From Clostridium sp. OS1-26 (GTDB lineage: Bacteria > Bacillota > Clostridia > Clostridiales > Clostridiaceae): a DNA stretch of 64,000 nt. The DNA is taken from NCBI RefSeq assembly GCF_030915445.1, contig NZ_CP133264.1, positions 2,232,001 to 2,296,000 on the forward strand, given 5' to 3'. Positions within the stretch are counted from its first letter, which is position 1; the number at the start of each line of letters is the position of its first letter. Positions 8,903-17,620 of the stretch are shown here, piece by piece. A program made the position numbers and the translations under genes. The notes below the pieces were generated by a model that worked only from the letters and a program-made list of their open reading frames with translations, searched no databases and had not been told where the DNA came from.

Positions 8903-9622
8903 TTGAGTTGTGCTGTAATTGAAATGAAAAATATCAGTAAAGTGTACAAGGCAGGAAGTAATGAATTTAAAGCACTTTATGATGTTAATTTAACTATAAA
9001 TAAAGGTGAGTTTGTATCTATTGTAGGGCCTTCAGGTGCAGGTAAATCTACATTAATGAATATAATAGGATGTCTTGATAAGGCATCTTCAGGACAATAT
9101 ATGTTAGATGGAATAGATACTAATTGTAGCGATGGTAAATTAGCAGAAATAAGAAATAAAAAAATAGGTTTCATATTTCAAAACTATAACCTTCTACCTA
9201 AGCTGAGTATATTGGATAATGTACAGTTACCGTTAATATACCAAGGAATTAATGATAAAGAAGCAAAACAAAGATCAATTGAGAGATTGCAGAAAATTGG
9301 ACTCGGAAACCATATAAAACATAAGCCTTCCGAACTTTCCGGTGGTCAAATGCAAAGAGTTGCCATAGCAAGAGCATTGGTTACTAGGCCAGAAATGATA
9401 CTAGCTGATGAGCCTACAGGAGCATTAGATAGTAAAACTGGTAAAGAGGTTTTAGAAATTCTTAAACAATTAAATAATGAAGGTAATACAACAGTTCTTA
9501 TAACTCATGATAAGGATATTGCAGCACAAGCCAAAAGAGTAATAACAATAAGTGACGGAACTGTAGCATCAGACGAGGTAAAGATTGATTCAGATGTAGC
9601 TTATACCTTATCCAAATCATAG
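8903..9622 (+). CDS. ABC exporter ATPase, MacB/LolD/YknY type
   Basis: The 239 residues include Walker A GPSGAGKST (42-50), the Q-loop in FIFQNYNLLPKLS, the signature LSGGQMQR, Walker B MILADEPT and the H-loop ITHDKD. FQNYNLLP is characteristic of the MacB/LolD group that drives mechanotransmission exporters. The start is TTG 8903, chosen because GAGGGA lies about 6 nt upstream and because translation then reads SCAVIEMKNISKVY. It sits between the adaptor and permease genes and forms one operon with them. The ATPase acts at the cytoplasmic face. Confidence 0.93.
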   Translation: MSCAVIEMKNISKVYKAGSNEFKALYDVNLTINKGEFVSIVGPSGAGKSTLMNIIGCLDKASSGQYMLDGIDTNCSDGKLAEIRNKKIGFIFQNYNLLPKLSILDNVQLPLIYQGINDKEAKQRSIERLQKIGLGNHIKHKPSELSGGQMQRVAIARALVTRPEMILADEPTGALDSKTGKEVLEILKQLNNEGNTTVLITHDKDIAAQAKRVITISDGTVASDEVKIDSDVAYTLSKS

Positions 9623-9689
9623 TTGAACTTATAAATGATATGAATACAATAAGAATTATTAAAAATCCTTAAAGGAGAGAATAATAGAG

Positions 9690-10862
9690 ATGAAATTCAC
9701 GAGTATAATGAAGATGGCGTTTTTTTCTATACTATCAAATAAGATGAGGTCTCTTTTGACTATGCTTGGGATAATAATAGGAATTTCTTCTGTTATAGTT
9801 TTAGTGGGTATGGGAGAAGGTACTAAGCAAAAGGTTGCTTCGCAAATAGAAAAATTGGGAACTAATCTTATAACAGTAAATATAGTAGGTAACAGAAATA
9901 AAGCTGTATCTACTAGTGAACTAGAAGAATTAAAGAAAAAGCCAGGAATAAAAGATATAGCACCAGTGTTAAATCAAGGTAACATAAACATTAAAGGCGG
10001 TGATAAAACCGCAACCACCACTATGGAAGCTAGTACTCCTAATTATTCTGCAATAAGAAAGCTCAGTGTAGATAGTGGAAGATTTATTGAGCAAAATGAT
10101 TTAGACAACAGATTCAAAGTAGCCGTAATAGGTGTTACTGTAGCAGATGAAATTTTTGGTAGTAGAAACGTTGTAGGAGAAACTATAAACATAAATGGAT
10201 ACAATTTTAATATAATTGGAGTCTTACAGGTACAAGGAGGAAGCGGCGGAAATTCGGGAGATGACAGGATAATAGTACCACTAACAACAGCGCAAAGAAT
10301 ATTGAAAAGCAGAGATATTAGAACTTTTTATATTGAAGCATCAGACAAGGATAGTGTAAGTGAAGCAATGGGATATTTACAATTATTCTTAAACAAAAAG
10401 TATAATAATGATACGAAAAGTTATAGAATATTTGACCAAACGAGCTTATTGGAAACATCTAATCAAGCAAATGATAGTATGACAGCAATGTTGTCTGGAA
10501 TAGCAGGAATTTCACTAGTTGTAGGTGGCATTGGTATAATGAATATAATGCTAGTATCTGTTATTGAAAGAACAAAAGAAATTGGTATTAGAAAAGCGAT
10601 AGGAGCTAAAAGAGAAAATATACTTATGCAATTTTTAATTGAAGCAGGAAGTATAAGTGGCATAGGTGGAATGCTTGGTGTGCTATTTGGGTATGCCTTT
10701 GCGTACATTGGAAACAACTACTTAAAAATGAATATTACGATATCAAATAATGTTGTTGCCATTGCTTTCTTATTTTCTGTAATTGTTGGAATAGTATTTG
10801 GTATGTATCCTGCGAATAAAGCTTCTAAGTTAAATCCAATTGAGGCTTTAAGGTTTGAATAG
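9690..10862 (+). CDS. ABC exporter permease, FtsX/MacB type (YknZ-like)
   Basis: The protein has 390 residues. An N-terminal membrane helix (about 20-42) includes SNKMRSLLTMLGIIIGI, the classic MacB start motif. A large extracytoplasmic domain follows (about 45-265), then three helices in the C-terminal FtsX region (IAGISLVVGGIGIMNIML; the AGSISGIGGMLGVLFGY area; VVAIAFLFSVIVGIVFGMYPA). The ending NKASKLNPIEALRFE is diagnostic. It is a single-gene half transporter, so it should act as a dimer with the ATPase. It lies 67 nt after the ATPase and ends at a strong terminator. Confidence 0.93.
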   Translation: MKFTSIMKMAFFSILSNKMRSLLTMLGIIIGISSVIVLVGMGEGTKQKVASQIEKLGTNLITVNIVGNRNKAVSTSELEELKKKPGIKDIAPVLNQGNINIKGGDKTATTTMEASTPNYSAIRKLSVDSGRFIEQNDLDNRFKVAVIGVTVADEIFGSRNVVGETININGYNFNIIGVLQVQGGSGGNSGDDRIIVPLTTAQRILKSRDIRTFYIEASDKDSVSEAMGYLQLFLNKKYNNDTKSYRIFDQTSLLETSNQANDSMTAMLSGIAGISLVVGGIGIMNIMLVSVIERTKEIGIRKAIGAKRENILMQFLIEAGSISGIGGMLGVLFGYAFAYIGNNYLKMNITISNNVVAIAFLFSVIVGIVFGMYPANKASKLNPIEALRFE

Positions 10863-10935
10863 ACTTTATAGGTTGAAGCTCTATAGAAGTGAGAATTATA
10901 TATCTTCAACTATGGGTAAAATTATTTTAGGGTAG

Positions 10936-10979
10936 AATGCTGTTAAAACTAATAAAATTAGTTTTAACAGCATTTTTTT
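10936..10979 (+). terminator. Rho-independent terminator of the exporter operon
   Basis: An 18-bp perfect stem (AATGCTGTTAAAACTAAT and its complement) with a 3-nt loop is followed by a T run. Confidence 0.9.
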
Positions 10980-11122
10980 ACTCAAGTAACGAATTTAACT
11001 AAATATATACTTAGTATTATGCTATAATTTTAGTAAATACTAAATAGGCGAATTTTTAAATAACTGCTAAGGATTAAAATAGTTTTTTACTCATAGGTAT
11101 GATAACTAATGGAGGTATGCAT

Positions 11123-11632
11123 ATGAAAAGTATTGAAGAAAAAATTTTATATAAAGGTAAATGGATAGCTTTAAAGGAAACTGCATATACAGCTAAAAAT
11201 GGAGAAAAAATAAAATGGGAAAGCATAGAAAGAACTAATACCAATAAAACTGCAGTAATAATAGCTAAATTAGTCCCATCTAACAGATATGTATTTATAA
11301 AGCAATATAGACCAGCTATAAATAATTATATTTTGGGTTTTCCAGCTGGGTTGATAGAAGGAGAAAGTTTAGAAGAAGAGGCGTTAAGAGAGTTAAAAGA
11401 GGAAACAGGTTATTTTGGAACTGTAAAAAGTATAAGCCCTATTTTATACTCTAATGCTGCATTATTAGCTGATACCGTTCGATTAGTGACTATAGAAGTT
11501 GATGAAAACTTAAAAGAAAATAGGCATCCAGTTCAGCATTTGGAGGCAGAAGAGGAGATAGAAGTCATATTAGTTTCCCAAAGTAATGTGAAAGATTTTC
11601 TAATAGAAGAGCAAAAAAAGGAACAGCAGTAG
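11123..11632 (+). CDS. Nudix hydrolase, ADP-ribose pyrophosphatase type
   Basis: The protein has 169 residues from ATG 11123. I preferred this start because GGAGG at 11111-11115 is 7 nt upstream; an in-frame ATG at 11099 has no such site. The Nudix box is intact in GLIEGESLEEEALRELKEETG, matching GX5EX7REUXEEXGU apart from box-edge variation. The upstream beta-strands (VFIKQYRPAINNYILGFPAG) match the ADP-ribose pyrophosphatase subgroup (NudF-like), which cleaves ADP-ribose to AMP and ribose-5-phosphate. The gene appears to be monocistronic or followed by the small membrane peptide gene. Confidence 0.9.
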   Translation: MKSIEEKILYKGKWIALKETAYTAKNGEKIKWESIERTNTNKTAVIIAKLVPSNRYVFIKQYRPAINNYILGFPAGLIEGESLEEEALRELKEETGYFGTVKSISPILYSNAALLADTVRLVTIEVDENLKENRHPVQHLEAEEEIEVILVSQSNVKDFLIEEQKKEQQ

Positions 11633-11700
11633 GAATCGGACCATGGTATGTATTTGGCGGTATAGATTGTTTTTAAACTTTTATTTTGGAGATGATTTAA

Positions 11701-11808
11701 ATGATAAAATTATTAATAATAATGTGCAGCATAATTGCAATACTGTTAACTTTAGTGGTGATATTGGTATTCATATTTTTGGCTTCTGGAAATAAAAACA
11801 AAAAGTAG
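11701..11808 (+). CDS. Small single-pass membrane peptide (35 aa)
   Basis: ATG 11701 follows TTGGAGATGATTTAA, a good ribosome binding site. It opens a 35-residue frame that is almost entirely hydrophobic (residues 3-28: Leu, Ile, Val, Phe), with a positively charged end, GNKNKK. This is one membrane helix with a cytoplasmic-type basic tail. The stop codon overlaps the left arm of a terminator. I cannot assign a function. Length, charge and RBS argue for a real short gene rather than chance, but it lacks homology support here. Confidence 0.5.
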   Translation: MIKLLIIMCSIIAILLTLVVILVFIFLASGNKNKK

Positions 11809-11851
11809 AATGTATATAGTTTGCAAGTAAGAGTAAAGCTATATACATTCT
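11807..11851. terminator. Bidirectional terminator
   Basis: A 16-bp stem (11807-11822 with 11836-11851, one G-U) lies between the small peptide gene and the converging kinase gene. The T run for the - strand is formed by the A-rich end of the peptide gene. Confidence 0.65.
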
Positions 11852-11858
11852 AATAGTT

Positions 11859-13859
11859 TTATGAATATATATCAGAAAACTCTATATTTATTCTTTCAAC
11901 ATAATTTTTTGGTATATATACATTTTTGCTGCTCATATCATCGTCTTTTGTAAGAATTGCAGGCAACTTTATTATAAATTCTGTACCTTGTCCATAAGTA
12001 CTTTTGACGAAAATTTCACCACCATGAAGTTCAACTAATGATTTCACTAAAGATAAACCTATGCCACTACCTTCGTGGTTTCTTGTTAGTGATTTATCTA
12101 CCTGTCTAAACCTTTCAAATATTATAGATAGTTTATTTTCAGGTATGCCAATACCAGTATCCTTTACGGAAATTACTATGTTATCTACAGCATCATGTAC
12201 TGTTACAAGTATTTGTCCTCCAGCTTCTGTGAATTTTACGGAATTGGATATGAGGTTTAAAATAATTCTTTCTATTTTATCGGGGTCACATGCAATAAGT
12301 TTCTCTTCTACGTCAGTGTCAAAGATAAGTGTTATAGATTTATGTTCAGTATATTTAGCAACTGATAAGGTAATATCTTCTACTATATTTACAATGTTAT
12401 AATTAGAAGGATGTATTTCGAAGTATCCAGAATCCATTTTAGTTATATCAATCAGGTTGTTAACAAGTCTCAGTAATCTAAAACAATTCTGTTTCATTGT
12501 ATTAAGGTATATTACTGATTTTTCTTTTGAGAGGCTTATATTACTAGCTGGATTCAATACTTGAAGAGCACTTAAAATAACATTTAAAGGAGTTCTTAAC
12601 TCGTGTGAAATATTTGCAAAGAATTCAGTTTTTATTTTGTCAAATTCTCTTGCTTCTCGAAGCAGCCTGGCATTTTCTTTAAATTTTTCCTGTAACTCTG
12701 CAGCTTTTTTATTTTGGCTTATATCTTGAGCAACTACAAGAGATGCTATAGTTCCTTTATATGGGAAAAGGCCGCTAACTACTTGAACATTTATAATAGA
12801 GCCATCTTTTTTTATGAATTCTTCTTCAATTAAAGGAGCAAATTGTTTATAAGCTTGTACAATGTTAGTTCTTTCTCTAGCCAATTCATGAAAATCCTTA
12901 CTAATAAAATCAAATATCTCTTTTCCTATAAGTTCAGTAGGGGAAGCTAGACCTAACATTTTTGCAGTAGCGTTATTTGCAAAAACTACTCTGTTATCTA
13001 TATGTAATAATATGCTGGCAGGAAGAAACTCTATAAGCTTCCTATAGTAGTTTTCACTTTCTCTTAATAATTTTTCATCTAGCTTTTGTTTTGTTACATC
13101 ACGAAAACTGTATAGTCTTCCAATTAGTATATTGTTCTTTATTAATGGACTAGAAAAGCTTTCAAATACTCTTCCATCTTTTAGTTCAAATAAAGTAAAG
13201 AATTCTCTTTTAGTGTTAAATACTTTTTTAATTTTATATTTTATATCTTCTGTGTTTTTAACTTTATTTATAATAAACTTAAGAATATCATTTTTGCTTA
13301 TAGGATTGTCGTAGATTTCCAAGATGTTTTTTATATATTTATTATAATTAATTACTTTCCCGGTTCGATCTAGTATTAAAATCCCTTCAGCAGTGGAATC
13401 AAATATAGCTTTTACTGTCTCTTTATTCTCATACAATTTATCTTCTACATTTTCTAATCTTGTGCAATCCTCCGTTGAAAACATCACTCCATTAAAACCA
13501 TCTACATTATTTATAACATTAATTTTTATATTTAAATATTTAATCAGTAAGTTTTTATTATCAGTATAGAAAAGAAAGCGGTTTAGCAGTATTGCTTCCT
13601 TGGAAGAAAAAATATTCTTTAATCTATTTGCTATACTATTAAATAAATAGGAAAACTCATCAAAAAAATTTTTTCCAATAATATCTTTACGATGAATATT
13701 AGTTATAGATTCTTGAACAGAATTCCAAAGAATGATATCAAAGTTGCTGTTTAAGACCACAACACCAACAGGGATGTTTTCTATAATATCTTTAAGCATA
13801 TCGCTAGGATAACTTATATTATTGTTTTTCATAAAAGAGGAATAATATGGATTAAACAT
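11859..13859 (-). CDS. PAS-domain sensor histidine kinase (soluble)
   Basis: The 666 residues have no membrane segment. Three PAS-like modules are visible (about 23-125, 140-250 and 268-385; the last ends with the PAC-type SLVVAQDISQNKKA). HisKA follows, with the phosphorylated His in FFANISHELRTPLN, then HATPase_c with N box NLISNSVKFTE, G1 DTGIGIPENK, F box FERF and G2 GSGIGLSLVKSL. No receiver domain is fused and no response regulator gene is adjacent, so it is an orphan kinase. The signal is unknown; multiple PAS domains suggest a cytoplasmic redox or small-molecule cue. Confidence 0.93.
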   Translation of the reverse strand: MFNPYYSSFMKNNNISYPSDMLKDIIENIPVGVVVLNSNFDIILWNSVQESITNIHRKDIIGKNFFDEFSYLFNSIANRLKNIFSSKEAILLNRFLFYTDNKNLLIKYLNIKINVINNVDGFNGVMFSTEDCTRLENVEDKLYENKETVKAIFDSTAEGILILDRTGKVINYNKYIKNILEIYDNPISKNDILKFIINKVKNTEDIKYKIKKVFNTKREFFTLFELKDGRVFESFSSPLIKNNILIGRLYSFRDVTKQKLDEKLLRESENYYRKLIEFLPASILLHIDNRVVFANNATAKMLGLASPTELIGKEIFDFISKDFHELARERTNIVQAYKQFAPLIEEEFIKKDGSIINVQVVSGLFPYKGTIASLVVAQDISQNKKAAELQEKFKENARLLREAREFDKIKTEFFANISHELRTPLNVILSALQVLNPASNISLSKEKSVIYLNTMKQNCFRLLRLVNNLIDITKMDSGYFEIHPSNYNIVNIVEDITLSVAKYTEHKSITLIFDTDVEEKLIACDPDKIERIILNLISNSVKFTEAGGQILVTVHDAVDNIVISVKDTGIGIPENKLSIIFERFRQVDKSLTRNHEGSGIGLSLVKSLVELHGGEIFVKSTYGQGTEFIIKLPAILTKDDDMSSKNVYIPKNYVERINIEFSDIYS

Positions 13860-14010
13860 TTCAACCTCCTCATTAAGTAAAAATTTATATTGTTATATAT
13901 TCTACAAAATGATGTAAAATCCTTTCAAATTATTTAAGTTTAGGATATACTTAAATGTGAGATTATTTTTTCACTTATATTTAAATACATAGAATGTGTA
14001 GGTGTGATTT

Positions 14011-14808
14011 ATGGAAGAATGGCTTTTTAAAAAAGATGACTATGTACCGCAAAATGATAAGGACAAGTTTATAGATAAAAGTATATTTTCTATACTTCAT
14101 GTGTTATCCTTAATAAAGAGAAGCTCTAAGACTAATAATGGCTTTATATATAATATTAATAGTGTTGTAAAGGTTTTATTTACAGTTTTAAATGTATTAT
14201 TTTTATCAATGTCAAAAAACTTTACGTACATACTTTTAGTAGATGTATATTTTCTACTAATTTTAAGCTTATTAGACGTAGAAGATATAAAGAAGATTTT
14301 ATCCATAAGTTTAGTTGTCCCTTTATTTACACTAGTGATGCTTACACCTTCAATAATGATGGGAAATGTAAAAAATAGTATTTTATTAATTACAAAGGTA
14401 ATTGGCACTATAGTCATTGTTAATATACTATCTTATACTACTAAATGGCATGACATAACAAAGGCACTAAAGCTTTTCTTTATACCAGATGTATTTATAT
14501 TAGTTTTTGATATTACTATAAAGTATATATATATTCTAGGTGAATTTTCATTAGAAATGTTTTATGCATTAAGGTTAAGATCTATTGGAAAAAATGATAA
14601 TAAATATTCATCTGTAACAAGAATTATGGGTAATCTTTTTTTAAAGTCAAAAGAAATGGGCGATGAAATGTATTCAGCTATGGAATGTAGAGGATTTACA
14701 GGAGAATATTCATCTTATACAAATTCAAAAATTGGTGTCAAAGAATTGATATATAGTTCTATCAATATGCTTGTTATATTGTTGTATTTTTATTTTGCTA
14801 GGATGTGA
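14011..14808 (+). CDS. ECF transporter T component (CbiQ/EcfT family)
   Basis: This 265-residue membrane protein has about five hydrophobic segments and the two Arg-containing coupling motifs of T components, ALRLRSIG and SAMECRGFTG. These dock with the ATPases. The ATPase gene follows 4 nt later. No S component or CbiM-like gene is adjacent. It differs strongly from the second CbiQ at 20790, so the window encodes two T subunits. The substrate is unresolved. The proximity of the cobalamin riboswitch downstream suggests cobalt or a corrinoid precursor, but these two genes lie upstream of that riboswitch. Confidence 0.85.
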   Translation: MEEWLFKKDDYVPQNDKDKFIDKSIFSILHVLSLIKRSSKTNNGFIYNINSVVKVLFTVLNVLFLSMSKNFTYILLVDVYFLLILSLLDVEDIKKILSISLVVPLFTLVMLTPSIMMGNVKNSILLITKVIGTIVIVNILSYTTKWHDITKALKLFFIPDVFILVFDITIKYIYILGEFSLEMFYALRLRSIGKNDNKYSSVTRIMGNLFLKSKEMGDEMYSAMECRGFTGEYSSYTNSKIGVKELIYSSINMLVILLYFYFARM

Positions 14809-14812
14809 TATT

Positions 14813-15538
14813 ATGATTCAAATTAAAGATATTGTTTTTAAGTACAAAGATGCAGAAGTGTTAAAAAATATAAATTTGGATATTAAAGAAGGAGAGTCAA
14901 TCGCTTTAATAGGTCCAAATGGAAGTGGAAAATCAACTTTTCTAAAGTTATTAAATGGAATAATATTTGCGACAAAAGGAAAGTATTATTTTAATAGTGA
15001 AGAAATAGATAAGAAGAAAATGGAGAATAGTAATTTTAGTAAGCTTTTTCATAAAAAAGTTGGATTTGTATTTCAAAATTCTGATGCGCAACTTTTTTGT
15101 TCAAATGTTTACGATGAAATAGCCTTTGGACCAAGACAAATGGGAATGGATGATAAGGAAGTAGACAGAAGAGTTTGTGATTGCATGAGGCTTCTTGATA
15201 TTGAAGATCTAAAAGATAGAGAACCATATAACTTAAGCGGCGGCGAGAAAAAGAGAGTTGCGATAGCTGCTGTGCTTGCTTTAAATCCAGAAGTCTTAAT
15301 TTTAGATGAACCTATGAATGCGATTGATCCAAAGGGGAAAAAATTTCTAAGAGAACTTATGATTAAACTAAATAATAGTGGAAAAACGATAATTTGTTCC
15401 ACTCATGATTTTGAATATGTACAAGGTATTTTTAAGAGAGTATTAGTATTTGCAGAGGATCATAGTATTATAAGAGATGACGATTATAATATTGTAATTA
15501 ATGATAATAGCTTTTTAATAGAAAATAACATAAAGTGA
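14813..15538 (+). CDS. cbiO: ECF transporter ATPase (CbiO/EcfA family)
   Basis: The protein has 241 residues from ATG 14813 (AGGATGTG upstream; an earlier in-frame start would lie in the T-component gene). Walker A is GPNGSGKST, the Q-loop lies in GFVFQNSDAQLF, the signature is LSGGEKKR, Walker B with D-loop is VLILDEPMNAIDPKG and the H switch is STHDF. FQNSDAQLF is typical of CbiO/EcfA. The cbiMNQ cluster at 19.8-21.5 kb lacks its own ATPase, so this protein may energise both T components (inference). Confidence 0.88.
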   Translation: MIQIKDIVFKYKDAEVLKNINLDIKEGESIALIGPNGSGKSTFLKLLNGIIFATKGKYYFNSEEIDKKKMENSNFSKLFHKKVGFVFQNSDAQLFCSNVYDEIAFGPRQMGMDDKEVDRRVCDCMRLLDIEDLKDREPYNLSGGEKKRVAIAAVLALNPEVLILDEPMNAIDPKGKKFLRELMIKLNNSGKTIICSTHDFEYVQGIFKRVLVFAEDHSIIRDDDYNIVINDNSFLIENNIK

Positions 15539-15659
15539 GAAAAAAGGCATTAGAGATTGCTGAGGTTATTTTTATAAGTTATTATGGCTACATATTATAA
15601 GCAGATATTATTGACATATGTGTTAGGCTATAATAAACTAAAATTGAAAAATAAATATT

Positions 15660-15845
15660 ACGAGTTTAGGTGCCTTTTAAAAGGTGAAAAGGGAATGCGG
15701 TTGAAGTCCGCAGCAGCCCCCGCTACTGTAATTGATGACGAACCTTCAGCATGCCACTCTTCATAAGAGGAAGGTGAAGGCGAGAATGATTCATGAGCCA
15801 GGAGACCTGCCTAGATGTGAGTAGTACAAGCTTTCGGAGGGAAAG
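15660..15845 (+). ncRNA. Adenosylcobalamin riboswitch
   Basis: The canonical conserved blocks appear in order: GGTGCC near 15669 for the outer stem, AAAAGGGAATGCGG, GTCCGCAGCAGCCCCCGC, and the B12 box GAGCCAGGAGACCTGCC at 15795-15811. It lies 180 nt or more before cobQ, the first gene of the 25-kb cobalamin operon, and is followed by a terminator hairpin. High AdoCbl should therefore stop transcription of the operon. The 60-codon frame that overlaps it is not a gene. Confidence 0.95.
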
Positions 15846-15865
15846 TACTTTTAATATGATCACTT

Positions 15866-15886
15866 CCGGCTTAAGCCGGTTTTTTT
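15866..15886 (+). terminator. Riboswitch expression-platform terminator
   Basis: CCGGC-TTAA-GCCGG followed by seven T lies directly after the cobalamin aptamer. It is a short GC-rich stem, typical of a regulated terminator. Confidence 0.75.
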
Positions 15887-15893
15887 ATGTTAA

Positions 15894-15930
15894 AAGCAGC
15901 AAACTTTGGAAGTTTGCTGCTTAAATTTTT
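15894..15930 (+). terminator. Second, stronger hairpin terminator before cobQ
   Basis: A perfect 13-bp stem (15894-15906 with 15910-15922) with a 3-nt loop is followed by AAATTTTTT. It lies downstream of the riboswitch terminator but still upstream of cobQ. Confidence 0.65.
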
Positions 15931-16025
15931 TAAAAAATGCTTATATGTAATTAAATGTAGAAAATAAGAAGTAACGTATAATTAGTAAAGCGGAGTTTAC
16001 ATATATAAGAGGGGGATATATATTT

Positions 16026-17558
16026 ATGGCAAAAATAATGATTCAAGGAACTGGATCTTCTGTAGGGAAAAGTATACTAGTGACGGCGTTATGCAGAATT
16101 TTTAAACAGGACGGATATTCTGTTTGCCCGTTTAAATCTCAAAATATGTCGTTAAATTCATACATAACTTTAGATGGTAAAGAAATGGGACGTGCTCAAG
16201 TACTTCAAGCATATGCTGCAGGTCTTCAACCAGAAGCATATATGAATCCTATACTTTTGAAGCCTACATCAGACAAAAAGTGTCAAATTATAGTTAACGG
16301 TAAAGTTTACGGAAACAGCACAGCTATGGAATATCATAATATGAAACTAGAATTTAGAGATATGTTAAAAGACCAATTTGACAGTATGGAACAAAAATTC
16401 GATATAATAGTAATGGAAGGTGCAGGAAGTCCTGCGGAAATAAACTTAAGAGACAGAGATATAGTAAATATGGGTATGGCAGAAATAGTTGATGCACCTG
16501 TAATTATAGCTGGTGACATAGATAAGGGAGGGGTTTTTGCATCACTTGCTGGTACAATGCTTCTATTTACTGAAGAGGAAAGAGCTAGAGTTAAGGGAAC
16601 TATAATTAATAAATTTAGAGGAGATGTGGAAATATTAAAACCAGGCCTTACTATGCTAGAAGATATTATAAAAGTTCCATGCATAGGGGTAGTTCCACAT
16701 TTTACTCTGGCACTAGAAGATGAAGATGGAGCAATAGAATTTAATACTAAAATTACAGGAGCTATTGATATTGCCGTAATTAAGTTACCTCACATTTCTA
16801 ATTTTACTGACTTAGATTCTTTAAAAAGTGAGGAAGATGTTTCGGTAAGATTTGTAACTTCTGTAGAAGAACTAGGACATCCTGATCTTATTATTATTCC
16901 AGGAAGCAAGAATACTATTGAAGATTTACTTAAATTGAGAGAATGTGGATTGGAAAAAGCTATAAAAGATTATAGTAAAACTGGATTGCTTATTGGCATA
17001 TGTGGTGGCTATCAAATACTTGGAAAAGTTCTAAAGGATCCTTATGGTGTAGAAACAGATGTAAAAGAAACAGAAGGTATGGGAGTATTAGATGTAGAAA
17101 CTGTATTTGAAGAAGAAAAAGTAACTACAAGAGTAAATGCTGAAAGTATAGAAAAGTTTAGTGTGTATAAGAATAATGAGTCAAAAGAAAATAGAAAACT
17201 AAATATTTATGGCTATGAAATTCATATGGGAATATGCAATTACGGTAAAGATGCAAAACCTTTATTTAAGATTATGGATAAAAATGGTGAGAAGGTTGAG
17301 TTTAATGATGGAGCTATAAATGAAGAAGGAAATATTATGGGAACTTATATACATGGAATCTTTGATGGAATAGATTTTAGAGAATATATTCTAAATAAGA
17401 TAAGGGTATCAAAGGGCTTAGAGGTTAAAAAGTCAAGTACCTATGAAAGCCTTAGGGAAAAAGAGTTAGATAAGCTTGCTGACATTGTTAGAAAAAGCTT
17501 GAATATTAATAAAATTTACGAAGTAATGGGAGTGAGGCATCTAAAAGAAAATAACTAG
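16026..17558 (+). CDS. cobQ: Cobyric acid synthase (CobQ/CbiP)
   Basis: The 510-residue ATP- and glutamine-dependent amidase converts adenosylcobyrinate a,c-diamide to cobyric acid (amides b, d, e, g). The N-terminal dethiobiotin-synthetase-like domain starts with the P-loop GTGSSVGKS. The C-terminal class I GATase-like domain has the nucleophile Cys in [10 protein letters not shown] and the His in YIHGIFDG. It is the first gene after the riboswitch. The last residues (RHLKENN) and the stop codon lie inside the first copy of a dispersed 57-bp palindrome, so the repeat probably replaced the original C-terminal end. Confidence 0.95.
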   Translation: MAKIMIQGTGSSVGKSILVTALCRIFKQDGYSVCPFKSQNMSLNSYITLDGKEMGRAQVLQAYAAGLQPEAYMNPILLKPTSDKKCQIIVNGKVYGNSTAMEYHNMKLEFRDMLKDQFDSMEQKFDIIVMEGAGSPAEINLRDRDIVNMGMAEIVDAPVIIAGDIDKGGVFASLAGTMLLFTEEERARVKGTIINKFRGDVEILKPGLTMLEDIIKVPCIGVVPHFTLALEDEDGAIEFNTKITGAIDIAVIKLPHISNFTDLDSLKSEEDVSVRFVTSVEELGHPDLIIIPGSKNTIEDLLKLRECGLEKAIKDYSKTGLLIGICGGYQILGKVLKDPYGVETDVKETEGMGVLDVETVFEEEKVTTRVNAESIEKFSVYKNNESKENRKLNIYGYEIHMGICNYGKDAKPLFKIMDKNGEKVEFNDGAINEEGNIMGTYIHGIFDGIDFREYILNKIRVSKGLEVKKSSTYESLREKELDKLADIVRKSLNINKIYEVMGVRHLKENN

Positions 17559-17591
17559 TCAGTATTCTAGTCTATTTTCTCTCAGATGCCT
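17535..17591. repeat. GGCATCT palindromic repeat, copy 1 (inverse orientation)
   Basis: This 57-bp imperfect palindrome begins AGGCATCT and ends AGATGCCT, with ACTAGT-type centre motifs. Its reverse complement matches copy 3 closely. It overlaps the 3' end of cobQ. Confidence 0.8.
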
Positions 17592-17620
17592 GAATAAATA
17601 AATTTTTGAGGTGAGAAATT

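Noticed and set aside
15584-15766. 60-codon + strand frame between the ECF ATPase and cobQ
   Set aside because: It lies inside the cobalamin riboswitch; its sequence is fixed by the aptamer and it has no ribosome site.
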